DNA from: Mya arenaria
Taxonomy: Eukaryota > Mollusca > Bivalvia > Myida > Myidae
Reading direction: 5' to 3'
Assembly: GCF_026914265.1 (NCBI RefSeq)
Contig: NC_069123.1
Location: 35,239,178 to 35,303,177, forward strand
Length of the DNA: 64,000 nucleotides
The notes below the pieces were generated by a model. That model saw nothing but the letters and a program-made list of their open reading frames with translations, was not told where the DNA came from and did no database searches. The translations under genes were made by a program, and so were the position numbers. This document shows, piece by piece, positions 37,290 to 49,290 of the stretch (its first letter is position 1; each line of letters opens with the position of its first letter).

Positions 37290-38140
37290 CATTATAGATG
37301 TGTACTTATAAGGGTAACCTATGAATATATGGCAAAGCAATCAGTGGATGTCTTGAAGGTTATTGTTTTATATAGATCCTTGTCCAGTCATGGTCATTAC
37401 TGCGTCACATATCTTGAGACCTCACTTAAATTTCATTATCAATCTCTTGACAACAATCGTTCATTAACAAATAAAAAACATCTGGACAAAATAACTCATA
37501 GAGATTCAAACGTGAAATTCAGTGATTTGAAAAGACGCAGTCGTCTCATTACCTTCTTGGAACAAAATGAGATTTGTCTTTAAATTCTTAATGTCACAGA
37601 CGACTCGTATGATAAACAAATATTGACTCAATGAGAACTGTTTCTAATGTTTGCCAATAGTTATGCTATTGTTTGCTCTACGTTTTTCTCTTCTCGCTTA
37701 ACTTAAATATACTATTTTAAGAACTGTCGAACCCTTGCCACGTTTTTATCTACTTTACTTACAGTTAAATACATGTTAAAAACCTCTTACCCTAACCCTA
37801 GTCGGGTGATATTGTGAAAATAATGTGTACATTGGGGTAAAATTATAACTGGATACACTTTCAGAAATTGTGATAATCATTGAAAAAAATCAGGACCCGC
37901 TCTGGATTAATCGAAAAATTGGCACTTACTGTGACCAAAATAAATGACTTGTTAAGTGACGTTTAGAAATAATTGTATGGGGCTTACCCTAGTCTCACGC
38001 TGATAAAATGTACTTGACACAAATGTATGTGGACACCAGCTATAACACAATATTCAGTTTCAACTTCGCGTGAGCCCTGCTAACAAGCTCAAGTTGGCTC
38101 TCATGTGACCGACTCAACTCTGATATTAACCAGACAATTA
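37290..38140. other. Stretch with no recognisable gene
   Basis: An 84-codon plus-strand frame (37329-37583) has no recognisable content or splice structure. Nothing else was seen. Confidence 0.4.
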
Positions 38141-38146
38141 TATACC

Positions 38147-38500
38147 GTCTCCGTGGCCTAGTGGTTTAGGCGTCCGCCTACGGAGCGGGAGGTCGTGGCT
38201 TCGATCCATGGCCGCATCATACCGAAAGACGATAAAAGTATGTACACGTGGCTCCCTTGCCAGGCGCTCGGCATTTAAAGTGACAAGTGGTGTACTCCGT
38301 ACTGGTTTAATCCAGGAAAGTGAAAGAACCAAGGGGTCCCTTCGAAAAAGAGCTAGGGTATCGCACCCGGACTTCCTTGTATCCCACCACTGTCCTTTCC
38401 GCTTGCTGTCCCTTCAGCAAAAACAAAGGACCCCGTTAAAAATAAGTGCTTGCACTTCCACAGGTTATCCTTGACCGCAGGGTCAAAATACATAAGCATA
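38147..38500 (+). mobile_element. tRNA-derived SINE, plus strand
   Basis: The head GTCTCCGTGGCCTAGTGG has an A box TGGCCTAGTGG (38154-38164), and GGCTTCGATCC (38197-38207) serves as B box at tRNA spacing. About 270 bp of body follows, with TTAAAGTGACAAGTGG and AGGGGTCCCTTCG, ending near CCGCAGGGTCAAAATACATA. GC-rich relative to its flanks. The open frames over it on both strands are element-derived. Confidence 0.78.
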
Positions 38501-38504
38501 CACA

Positions 38505-40480
38505 TATAGTCAGTACTTATTCCAACCACGTATTGAAAAGAGTTTTTCAGTGTTATTATATTAATTGAAACAACACCTTAACTGAGAACAACTGTTCATA
38601 CAGTAATAATATGCATTTTAATTAGTATATTAAAGGTCACTACAAACTACGTCCTTCGCTGGTGCGCACGTTCTGTAAATATCGTATTATATTATTTAAT
38701 TATAATAAAATATTTTTGTTATATTAACTATGAATGTCGCGATGTTATTTCATGCAGAATAACGCGATTTTAATATTGTTCTGGTATGGAAATCTAAGGG
38801 AGATAACACACACAAGTCACCGTACTTGCTCAATATAGTTATATGTCATTCTAATCTTTAATCTTTAATACACACGTGTTCTGTAAATGCTATAGGCCTA
38901 TATCAATTTTATCAAAGTTGAACGTTTGTTAAAATACGAATAATGTTTAATTTATACAAGGCCACCTTTAAGTTATATGCTTACCTGTGGTCTCGACGGA
39001 TACGTGTTAACAGACCGAACTCGACGTGATACAGGTCACCAGAAAAGCGCCCAATCATAATATCCTCTATATATCAAACTGTATTATAATATTACTGGCG
39101 TTACAATTTCAGTTTAAACTCAGCTTTATTACCTTTGAGTTTCAAACGTTACGTGGTTCTGCTCCAAACAAATGCTTGACTCAGACTGACTCAGACTGAC
39201 TGCCAAAGAACATCGTGGCGCTTTTACACTCGCACTGCAACCGTAGGTTGACGGAACGCTACTGCCATGAAAAGAAATGATGAGCCACCAAAAACGTTTG
39301 CTGTGCCAACAAAAATGATATATTGAGTGGCAGTCATGTGACCGCCACAAAAAGAACGTCTTAAGACATTAATGACAGCCATTATGAAAACGAACGCCAC
39401 TGATGAATAGAAAGGCTCTGAACATAGCTGTTAAGTTTTGGAATATAAACATAAACAATTTATATGGATTTGTCACCTTATTAGGCTGTTTTTAGTGATT
39501 GGTTTATGAGATCGTACTGGAGACGGAAATATTTGAAATATTTGATTTTAGCCTTTCGATTGTAAGTGTATGCACAGAAAAGCGTTGTTGAAAATTTAAA
39601 ATTAGAGAATGATACTATTTAGATAACTGTTATATTGATTTAGATTTATCTTTTGTGAAAATGTTTATCTTTTACCTAATTGGCAAAAAGTGTTACGAAA
39701 TAATGTAATATGTCGATTTCGAGGCGTATATAAACAAAGGCCCGGAGGTCAATAACTCCTTTCAATTTTTGAGCATGCGCAAAGCAATTATACACATGCG
39801 GTGCGGGGTAAAACAGGAATCCACTAAATACTAAACAAAATGCCGCATAAAGGATTCATGTTTAAATTTTATTGAAATTGGTCGAAAAATGAAGAAATAA
39901 GAGATTTTCAAAAAAAAAATGGAAATCAAAGTGAAAACCAGTTTTCGAGAAGTCAAATCCACTCATAACTCATGAATTTTGTAACAAATAATTTTTAAAT
40001 GAATATTTGATTGAATATGCATCATACCCGCATTGCGAGACGTCGATGTAAGTTTGCGCGTTTGTTTATAAACAAGAGCACGTTTTGACGCATTTCTCAG
40101 AAGCTACTTCACATTCTGATTAAAGAATCTGAAACACAGACGGGTATGAAATTAAAGCTTTCCTTTACGGATTGAGTTATTGCGTTGTTTCGTCTATTTG
40201 TTGTAAACTGACGGCATGTGAGTACTGAACGTTCATCAGGTCTGACAAGTGGCTTTCCTCCTGGCTCTCCATATTTCCCCTCAACAATTGCAGCTGCTGA
40301 TCTACGGCCAATGTCGTTCGCACTGACAACAAGCGCAATCGTCTGAATGGTATAAATAGACACTAGTTTGTCAGCAAACTTTGACTTTTAAACATATTTT
40401 ATTTCCGAATTAAGGGCCGGCAGTGATGTGGATGGGGAATGTCAAAAACTAAAACGTTTAAAAATACATGTTTTATTTAC
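38505..40480. other. Stretch with no recognisable gene
   Basis: AT-rich, with a double AP-1-like site (TGACTCA at 39177 and 39187). A diverged copy of the GTCTGACAAGTGG...TTTCCTCC segment of 11405-11600 lies at 40231-40283. The minus frame 40109-40363 over it has no recognisable family. Confidence 0.4.
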
Positions 40481-40485
40481 CTTTG

Positions 40486-40537
40486 AGGAAGGATCTTTAT
40501 GGAGATTGAAACATTTATTCTGGGCGACATGTTTTGG
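40486..40537 (+). CDS. Possible internal exon of a small Cys-containing gene
   Basis: Bounded by acceptor-like TTACCTTTGAG and a consensus donor TTTTGG|GTAAGTAAG. In the frame that joins to the exon at 41169 it reads GSLWRLKHLFWATCFG. No first exon was identified. Weak. Confidence 0.2.
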
Positions 40538-41168
40538 GTAAGTAAGGAATTAAACAAGTTTACAAAAAAAGATTTTGGATCAAAAAGCATTCACATTATT
40601 AAGAAAAGGTCTGACGACATAAGTATATGTACTTCGTTTTTATGTAAAAATGCCCAAGACTACCTATTCAACAATGTCTTGAGAGATCATGATGATATCT
40701 TCTCTAAAAAGAAAGTTATTTCGAGAAATAATGAAAATTAGTGGATGAAATTCATTTTATTTCCGAACTAGACATCGTCTAAGTTCCTGGTCAGCATAGT
40801 TCTAAAACAGGTTGATCAGCAGTAAGGACTCGAATAAGGCTGACCAGGTTGGTCAGCGATAAGAAATACATGTTGTTTCTAATAACACTATGTCTTTAAG
40901 TTTCACAAACGATAAAATGTATCCATCTATTGTCTAACAGAACTTTTAAGCATAACGCACACTTTTAAGTAAAGACATATGAAAACAGAAATGAAGATTT
41001 CTTTTATGAACATCATGCATTACTCACATTATTTGTTTCTGCACTTGGAAGTTATTCATTATTGAATCAATTTTCATTCTCATCAAAAGTACATGTTGTT
41101 AAACATGTGCTTGTCTATTTCCTCCGAAATTTGGTATTCCTAAAGAGTAGTACATTTCTCTTTCACAG

Positions 41169-41319
41169 TTCCTTCCAAAAGAACAGTACAGATCCAGACT
41201 TCTTATTGGATGTGGACAGCACTGAAGATTTCCAGGTGATGGCAGTCAAGTGTGATTACTGCTACCAGTGCTGCGATAGACCACGTACTTCATATATAAA
41301 TAAAAGTTGTTCTTTATAA
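41169..41319 (+). CDS. Possible terminal exon with Cys-rich end
   Basis: The acceptor TCTCTTTCACAG ends at 41168. One open frame runs SFQKNSTDPDFLLDVDSTED ... VKCDYCYQCCDRP ... INKSCSL to TAA 41317-41319. AATAAA lies at about 41299-41304, just before the stop. Cys clustering and a good acceptor support an exon. Linkage to 40486-40537 fits in phase (2 then 1) but is unproven. Confidence 0.3.
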
Positions 41320-41469
41320 TATAATCGCATGTACTCTAACATATCATAATTATTCAAGTTTACATATGCATTTGTTACACAAAGGTTAATTTCTACACTC
41401 GTTTCCTTTTTTTGCCATTGTTGCATCTTTTCTTTTTTATTAATACTGTTTATAGCAATTTATTCTACT

Positions 41470-41925
41470 ATACAACTTTTGCAAAGCTTAGTATTTGAAC
41501 TTTTGCTTTTTCTTTGTTAATACTTCCCACAGGTGCAAATCACTTTTTACGGCTATTGACATTGCAACTTTTGCAAATCTTAGTATTTAAACTTTCGCTT
41601 TTTGGTTACAAATACTTCCCACAGGTGCAACTCACTCATTACAGCTATTGTCATTGCAACTTTTGCACACCTAAGTATTTGAACTTTTGCTTTTTGTTAA
41701 CAAATTCTTCATACAGATGCAAAACACTCCTTCAAGCTATTGACATTGCAACTTTTGCAAACCTTTGTATTTGATTTTTCGTATTTTGCTAGCAAATTCG
41801 TTCCACAGGTATAAAACACTCATTATGGCTATTGACATTGTAACTTTTGCTAACCTTAGTATTTGAACTTGTGAGTTTTGTTAACAAATACTTCCCACAG
41901 GTGCAAATCACTTTTCCTCACAAAA
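41470..41925 (+). repeat. 92-bp tandem repeat, about five copies
   Basis: GTATTTGAACTTTTGC-like landmarks recur at 41491, 41583, 41675, 41768 and 41859 (spacing 91-93). Each unit contains CTTCCCACAG followed by GTGCAAATCACT or a variant, which looks like a splice acceptor and exon start. Units differ by 10-20 per cent by eye. Confidence 0.88.
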
Positions 41926-42027
41926 CACTAACTGTACATTGCTATGGATCGATTTGGAGCGATCCCTTTTTGCTGTCTCCTACATCAATTGTGTACTTGT
42001 ATATGAGTGTTCTTGGCATTACAACAG

Positions 42028-42095
42028 CGGAAGGTGCGCGGTATAACAAAATGGCCGACATTGTGCTAGAACAGAAAAAAACTTATGATCAATAA
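42028..42095 (+). CDS. Possible terminal exon
   Basis: Preceded by GTTCTTGGCATTACAACAG. The frame reads EGARYNKMADIVLEQKKTYD and stops with TAA at 42093-42095, overlapping an AATAAA. No upstream partner is certain; the tandem acceptors at 41.5-41.9 kb lie just before it. Confidence 0.22.
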
Positions 42096-42214
42096 ATGCA
42101 AGAAATATGGATAAAACGTCGCTACAGCGATAAGGAACATATCGCAGGAAGCTGTACTTCAACGTTTAAGATCTTAACGCATGTTTAAGTGTTAAACATC
42201 ATTAAACAGAAGAA

Positions 42215-42880
42215 CTATTCCATTAACTGACGAAATGTCCGTGTACAACAGTGCCCCCACACAATAAACAAGCGATTCTCCTGCAGCCTTTGTTTTTTAA
42301 AGACCACTCTCTTCATTGGTCTTCTACTATCTTCCTCAAGGCTAAGTCTGGATTCCGTCATCATCTGATCTAGATGGCTGACCTTACGCTCGATTCGGCA
42401 AAAAATCGTTGGTGTTTTCATCTTAAGCTTTACATATCCTACTAAACCCGGACATAAATGCTGCGGTTTGCGCCTCCATGGCTGCGACAATATTACTTTC
42501 AATGGAGGCCATAGCATCATGCGGTTCAAAAGGATTCTTTTTTGCAGGTTTTTCTGCTGGCTGTTTGGATTCTCGCTTTTCATCGCAAGTTAGTGTTGTC
42601 CCATGGAAAAATGGGTCAGTAAGGTCCTGCCGGGTTGTCTACCTAGGCCAGCTCTGGAACTCCTCATTAAGGCAAGGGGTGAGTGCGGGATCAAATACCG
42701 TCCGCTTTCGTTTTATTCTAGGTTTTAAGTGTTGATGTAACGGTCCTTCTGGCTTCACCATAGGATTGTAAAAAATGCCCGCGACAGTTTGAAAGGCCGG
42801 TATTGGCACTGCCTTGTATGTCAATCCGTGTTTGGTGCTGGAAGACGTCAAATCAGACAACAGTGGCTTCCTTTAAATTC
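42215..42880 (-). pseudogene. Decayed minus-strand coding remnant, family unknown
   Basis: One minus frame reads on through single stops: GLTYKAVPIPAFQTVAGIFY, RKRTVFDPALTPCLNEEF, TAG, DLTDPFFHGT, PFEPHDAMASIESNIVAAME, AFMSGFSRICKA, TAA, DENTNDFLPNRA, TAA. A different frame (42583-42215) gives a 122-codon open run that is probably a shadow. The composition looks like protein sequence rather than chance, possibly from a gag-like or other retroelement ORF. That attribution is a guess. Confidence 0.4.
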
Positions 42881-42964
42881 AAGTTCAACAAAAGAGTTAA
42901 AACAATTTTAATTGACTATGTTTATAATTATCATCCATAATGTATATCGGTGCCGTTGACTTAT

Positions 42965-43300
42965 ATTTTATACGGGGGTCATGTTATTAACGATCGTATG
43001 TGACTTACATTGTATACGGGGGTCATCTTATAAATGATCGTAAGACATACTAACGTAATATAAATTTCCGTTTATTGTATTTTGAGTGTCACAAATAATT
43101 GAAAGTTTTACATGCAAACATATGTACTCTTTGCCTTAATTGACCATAAAGCGTTGTTTCGAGATAGATTTATCATGATTAAGCAATCATATGATACGTG
43201 TATTGTATACGGGGGTCATCTTATAAATGATCGTAAGACATACTATCGTATTATCAATTTCCGTTTATTGTATTTTGAGTGTCACAACTTAAATTGAAAG
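42965..43300 (+). repeat. Direct repeats carrying TATACGGGGGTCAT
   Basis: TATACGGGGGTCAT occurs at about 42969, 43012 and 43206. The last two begin ~100-bp near-identical copies (CTTATAAATGATCGTAAGAC ... CCGTTTATTGTATTTTGAGT). Between them lies a ~95-bp block (43110-43200) that recurs beyond the minisatellite at 43947-44042. Confidence 0.82.
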
Positions 43301-43309
43301 TCTTACTTA

Positions 43310-43946
43310 CCGTAACCGGTTACAGTTCTGATCAAGTTCATCATACCGGTCACCGTTCTAATCTAGCACTACTTACCGGTTAACGTTTTTGTCGAGCTTT
43401 ACCTACCGATTACAGTTCTGATCGAGCTCTTCCTGCTAGTTACCATTTATATCTAGCTCTTCCTTTCGGCTCCATGTCTGATCTAGCTCTTTCTGCTGGT
43501 TACCGTTCTGATCTGGCTCTTTCTGATGGTCACCGTTCTGATCTAGCTCTTCCAGCCGGTTACAGGTCTGATCTAGTTCTCCCTGTTAGTCACCATTTTG
43601 AATTTGCTCTACCTTCCGGTTACATATCTGATCTAGCTCTTCCTGCTGGTTACCGTTCTGATCTAGCTCTTCCTGATGGTCACCGTTCTGATTTAGCTCT
43701 TCAAGCCGGTTACAGGTCTGATCGAGCTCTTCCTATAGGTGACATGTCTGATCTAGCTCTTCCTGCTGGTTACCGTTCTGATCTAACTCTTCCTGATTGT
43801 CACCGTTCTGATTTAGCTCTTCCAGCCGGTTACAGGTCTGATCGAGCTCTTCCTATAGGTAACATGTCTGATCGAGGTCTACCTTCCGGCTACATGTCTA
43901 ATCTAGCTCTTCCTATCGGTTGCCATTCTGATGAAGCTCTATCTAA
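43310..43946 (+). repeat. 30-bp minisatellite, array D
   Basis: About 21 units of the GTTACCGTTCTGATC family, with many GTTACAGGTCTGATC and GGTCACCGTTCTGATC variants and a local super-period: units near 43640-43760 resemble 43760-43880 at about 120 bp. A 168-residue frame (43474-43980) is a by-product. Confidence 0.92.
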
Positions 43947-44042
43947 ACTTGCAAACATATGTACTCTTTGCCTAAATTGACCATGAAGTTTTTTTTCGAG
44001 ATAGATATATTATGATTTAGCAATCATGTGAAACGTGTGTTG
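43947..44042 (+). repeat. Second copy of the block flanking array D
   Basis: GCAAACATATGTACTCTTTG, TTGACCAT, TTTCGAGATAGAT, AGCAATCAT and ACGTGT match 43112-43202 in order, so array D sits between two direct copies of this block. Confidence 0.85.
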
Positions 44043-44129
44043 TTAATATGCCGTTAATATGTTTATACAAAACAAACGTTTAAGACTTAAGATATCCAAC
44101 TGTCAGGTAAACGTGACTGTGACACATGA

Positions 44130-44340
44130 ACGTTATAAATAGTGAATGTAAAGAAGTGATGATAGCAGAGAACGAAACTTTCTTGATATGATCTTCTGGT
44201 GTTAAATCAACAGACAAAGTGTTCTTAATTTATTGGAAAATAATATTTAAGCTGAAATATTTTCTGAAAATTAAAAATAAAGTGGTGAACTGGAGAAATT
44301 TTACATATAACAAAGAAGAGAGTTTCTTTGGAAGCCGGGA
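44130..44340 (+). repeat. Dispersed repeat R3, copy 2
   Basis: Homologous to 19385-19575 (see that entry); it abuts the left edge of the large minisatellite array E. Confidence 0.75.
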
Positions 44341-44349
44341 CCCTACGAA

Positions 44350-47300
44350 CTGATCGTTTTCTTCCTGCTGGTTATCGTTCTGATCGTTACAAGTGAAATC
44401 GAGGTCTTCATACTGGTTAAAAGTCTGATCGAGCGCTACCTACAAGTTACCCTTCTGATCGAGCTTTACCTACCGGTAACCGTTCTGATCGAGCTCTACC
44501 TACCGGATATATGTATCATCGATCTCTTCCTGCCGGTTATTCCCTGATCTAGATCTACCTGCTGCTGACTGTTCTGATCTAGCTATACCTACTGGTAACC
44601 GCCCTGAGCTAGCTTTAACTACTGGTTAACGTTCTGATCGAGCTCTTTCTACTGGTTTCCGTTCTTATCTATCTCTACCTACTGGTATCCGTTCTGATCG
44701 TGCTCTACCTACTAGATACCGTTCTGATCTAGCTCTACCTACTGGTATCCGTTCTGATTTAGCTCTACCTACTAGATACCGTTCTGATCTAGCTCTTTCG
44801 GCTGGTTACCGTTCTGATCGAGCTCCTGCTGGTTACCGTTCTGATCTATCACTAACGACTGATTTCCGTTTTTCATCTAGCTCTGTTTACTTGTTACTGT
44901 TCTGATCGAGCTCTTCCTACCGGTTACAATTTTGATCGAGCTCTTCGTATCGGTTACCGTTCTGATCGAGCTCTACATACCGGTTACATGTTTGATTGAG
45001 TTCTCCCTGCCGGTCACCGTTCTGATCAAGCTCTTCCTGGCGGTATCCGTTCTGATCGACCTCTTTTTGCTGATAACCGTTCTGATCGAGCTCTACCTAC
45101 CGGCGACGTGTCTGCTCGAGCTTTTTCTGCTGCTTTCAGGTCTGGTTAAGTTCTCCCTGCTGGCTACAGGTCTAAAGGAGCTCTTGAAGTTGGTTACAGG
45201 TCTAATCAGGCTCTTCCTGCTAGCTAGAGGTCTGACGAAGTCTTTCTGCTGACTAGATGTCTGATCGAGTCTGCCTACCGGCTACCGTTCTGATCCAGCT
45301 CTTCGTGCCGGTAACTGTTCTGATCTAGCTCTACCTCCCAGTTAAAGGTCATATCAAGCTCTTTCTGCTGACTAGAGGTCTGACCGAGCTCTGCCTACCG
45401 GTTACCGTCCTGATCCAGCTCTTTATGCCGGTAAACGTTCTCATCGAGCTCTACCTACCAGTTTCAGGTCTGATCAAGCTCTTTCTGCTGGCTAGAGGTC
45501 TGACCGAGCTCTGCCTACCGGTTACCGTCCTGATCCCGCTCTTCGTGCCGGTTACCGTTCTGATCTAGCTCTACCTACCGGTTATTGGTCTCATTGAGCT
45601 CTTCCTGCCAGAAACCGTTCTGATCAAGCTTTTCCTACTGGTTATAAGTCTGAACTAGTTTTACATACAGTTGAACCAGTTGTACTGGTTATCGTTCTGA
45701 TCGAGCTCTTCCTCCTAGATACCGATCTGATTGAGCTCTTCCTACCGGATACAGGTTTGACCAAGCTTTACTTGCAAGTTACCGTTCTGATTCAACTCTT
45801 TATGCTGGTAATCGCTCTGATCAAGCCCTTCCTGCTGGTTACCGTTCTCATCTAGCTCTACCTACCGGCTACAATTCTGATCGAGGTCTTTCTACTATTT
45901 ACCGTTCTGATCAAGCTCTTCCTGCTAGTTACCGTTCTGATCCGGCTTTTACTATCGGTCGCAGGTCTTATCGTGCTCTTCCTACCAGTCACCGTCCCGA
46001 TAAAAACATATTTGCTAGTAACCGTTCTGATCTAGCTCTTCCTGCTGGTGATCGTTCTGATCAAGCTCTAACTACTTGTGACCGTTCTGATCTAGCTCTT
46101 CCTGCTGGTAACCGTTCTGATCTAGCTCTTCCGGCTGGTGACCGTTCTGATCTAGCTCTTCCTGCTGGTGACCGGCCTGATCGAGCTCTTGCTGCATGGT
46201 ATCGTTCTGATTTATCACTTCCTAATTATCGTTCTTTTTTATCTCTTCTTACTGGTTTCCGTTCTGATCTAGCTCTACCTCATAGTAAACGTCCTGATAG
46301 GTCTGATCGAGCTCTTCCTGCTGGTAACCGTTCTGATCTAGCTCTTCCTGCTGGTGACCGTTCTGATCTAGCTCTTCCTGCTGTGACCGTTCTGATCTAG
46401 CTCTTCCTGCTGGTGACCGTCCTGATCTAGCTCTTCCTGCTGGTGACCGTCCTGATCTAGCTCTTCCTGCTGGTGACCGTTCGGATCTAGCTCTTCCTGC
46501 TGGTGACCGTTCTGATCTAGCTCTTCCTGCTGGTGATCGTTCTGATCTAGCTCTTCCTGCTGGTGAACGTCCTGATCTAGCTCTTTCTGCTGGTGACCGT
46601 CCTGATCTAGCTCTTCCTGCTGGTGACCGTCCTGATCTAGCTCTTTCTGCTGGTGACCGTCCTGATCTAGCTCTTCATGCTGGTGACCGTTCTGATCTAG
46701 CTCTTCCTGCTGGTGACCGTTCTGATAAAGCTCTTCCTGCTGGTGACCGTTCTGATCTAGCTCTTCCTGCTGGTGACCGTCCTGGTCGAGCTCTTGCTGC
46801 ATGGTATCGTTCTGATCTATCACTACCTGATTATCGTTCTTTTCTATCTCTACTTACTGGTTTACGTTCTGATCTAGCTCTACCTAATAGTAGTCGTCCT
46901 GATAGGTCTGATCGAGCTCTTCCTGCTGGTGACCGTCCTGATCTAGCTCTTCCGGCTGGTGATCATTCTGATTAAGCTTTTCCTGCAGGTGACCGTTCTG
47001 ATCTAGCTCTTCCTGCTGGTGACCGTCCTGGTCGAGCTCTTGCTGCATGGTATCGTTCTGATCTATCACTACCTGATTATCGTTCTTTTCTATCTCTACT
47101 TACTGGTTTCCGTTCTGATCTAGCTCTACCTAATAGTAACCGTCCTGATAGGTCTGATCGAGCTCTTCCTGCTGGTAACCGTTCTGGTCGAAATCTTCCT
47201 GCTGTTTTCTTTTCTGATCTAGCTTTACCTGCTGTCTACCCTTCTGATGAAGCTCTTTCTGCCAGTTACAGATTTGATCGAGCTCTTCTTGCTAGTAACC

Positions 47301-49290
47301 GTTCTGTTTATCGAAAATCGTAGCTCTTTCTTCTGGCTAGAGGTCTGACCGAGCTCTGCCTACCGGTTACCGTCCTGATCAAGCTCTTTATGCCGGTAAA
47401 CGTTCTCATCGAACTCTACCTACCAGTTTCAGGTCTGATCAAGCTCTTTCTGCTGGCTAGAGGTCTGACCGAGCTCTGCCTACCGGTTACCGTCCTGATC
47501 CCGCTCTTCGTGCCAGTTAACGTTCTGATCTAGCTCTATCTACCGGTTATTGGTCTCATTGAGCTCTTCCTGCCAGAAACCGTTCTGATCAAGCTTTTCC
47601 TACTGGTTATAAGTCTGAACTAGTTTTACATACAGTTGAACCAGTTGTACTGGTTATCGTTCTGATCGAGCTCTTCCTCCTAGATACCGATCTGATTGAG
47701 CTCTTCCTACCGGATACAGGTTTGACCAAGCTTTACTTGCAAGTTACCGTTCTGATTCAACTCTTTATGCTGGTAATCGCTCTGATCAAGCCCTTCCTGC
47801 TGGTTACCGTTCTCATCTAGCTCTACCTACCGGCTACAATTCTGATCGAGGTCTTTCTACTATTTACCGTTCTGATCAAGCTCTTCCTGCTAGTTACCGT
47901 TCTGATCCGGCTTTTACTATCGGTCGCAGGTCTTATCGTGCTCTTCCTACCAGTCACCGTCCCGATAAAAACATATTTGCTAGTAACCGTTCTGATCTAG
48001 CTCTTCCTGCTGGTGATCGTTCTGATCAAGCTCTAACTACTTGTGACCGTTCTGATCTAGCTCTTCCTGCTGGTAACCGTTCTGATCTAGCTCTTCCGGC
48101 TGGTGACCGTTCTGATCTAGCTCTTCCTGCTGGTGACCGGCCTGATCGAGCTCTTGCTGCATGGTATCGTTCTGATTTATCACTTCCTAATTATCGTTCT
48201 TTTTTATCTCTTCTTACTGGTTTCCGTTCTGATCTAGCTCTACCTCATAGTAAACGTCCTGATAGGTCTGATCGAGCTCTTCCTGCTGGTAACCGTTCTG
48301 ATCTAGCTCTTCCTGCTGGTGACCGTTCTGATCTAGCTCTTCCTGCTGTGACCGTTCTGATCTAGCTCTTCCTGCTGGTGACCGTCCTGATCTAGCTCTT
48401 CCTGCTGGTGACCGTCCTGATCTAGCTCTTCCTGCTGGTGACCGTTCGGATCTAGCTCTTCCTGCTGGTGACCGTTCTGATCTAGCTCTTCCTGCTGGTG
48501 ATCGTTCTGATCTAGCTCTTCCTGCTGGTGAACGTCCTGATCTAGCTCTTTCTGCTGGTGACCGTCCTGATCTAGCTCTTCCTGCTGGTGACCGTCCTGA
48601 TCTAGCTCTTTCTGCTGGTGACCGTCCTGATCTAGCTCTTCATGCTGGTGACCGTTCTGATCTAGCTCTTCCTGCTGGTGACCGTCATGATCTAGCTCTT
48701 CCTGCTGGTTACCGTTCTAATCTAGCTCTTCCTGCTGGTGACCGTCCTGGTCGAGCTCTTGCTGCATGGTATCGTTCTGATCTATCACTACCTGATTATC
48801 GTTCTTTTCTATCTCTACTTACTGGTTTACGTTTTGATCTAGCTCTACCTAATAGTAGTCGTCCTGATAGGTCTGATCGAGCTCTTCCTGCTGGTGACCG
48901 TCCTGATCTAGCTCTTCCGGCTGGTGATCATTCTGATAAAGCTCTTCCTGCTGGTGACCGTTCTGATCTAGCTCTTCCTGCTGGTGACCGTCCTGGTCGA
49001 GCTCTTGCTGCATGGTATCGTTCTGATCTATCACTACCTGAGTATCGTTCTTTTCTATCTCTACTTACTGGTTTACGTTCTGATCTAGCTCTACCTAATA
49101 GTAACCGTCCTGATAGGTCTGATCGAGCTCTTCCTGCTGGTAACCGTTCTGATCGAACTCTTCCTGCTGTTTTCTTTTCTGATCTAGCTTTTCCTGCTGG
49201 TTACCCTTCTGATGAAGCTCTTTCTGCCAGTTACAGATTTGATCGAGCTCTTCTTGCTAGTAACCGTTCTGTTTGTCGAAAATCGTAGGT
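44350..49290 (+). repeat. 30-bp minisatellite, large array E
   Basis: About 160 units over 4.9 kb, in the same orientation as arrays A-D. The left part (to about 45300) is very diverged. The right part is dominated by near-identical GATCTAGCTCTTCCTGCTGG units with GTGACCGT(T/C)CT. Minus-strand frames such as 46823-46368 read a hydrophilic 10-residue repeat, DQNGHQQEEL, and plus frames read LPAGYRSDLA. Several frames stay open, as expected of a 30-nt period, so no protein is claimed. Confidence 0.95.

Noticed and set aside
38147..38220. Possible functional tRNA gene
   Set aside because: A and B boxes are present but the cloverleaf is imperfect and a long body follows; a SINE head fits better.
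40109..40363. 84-codon minus-strand frame (GRRSAAAIVEGKYGEPGGKP)
   Set aside because: It overlaps a segment that recurs, diverged, at 11.43 kb; no family could be named and no splice structure was found.
43474..43980. 168-residue plus-strand frame with LPAGYRSDLA repeats
   Set aside because: Same minisatellite by-product; ends when the array ends.
46368..46823. 151-residue minus-strand frame with DQNGHQQEEL repeats
   Set aside because: A 30-nt period keeps several frames open on both strands; no splice sites, signal or non-repeat domain.
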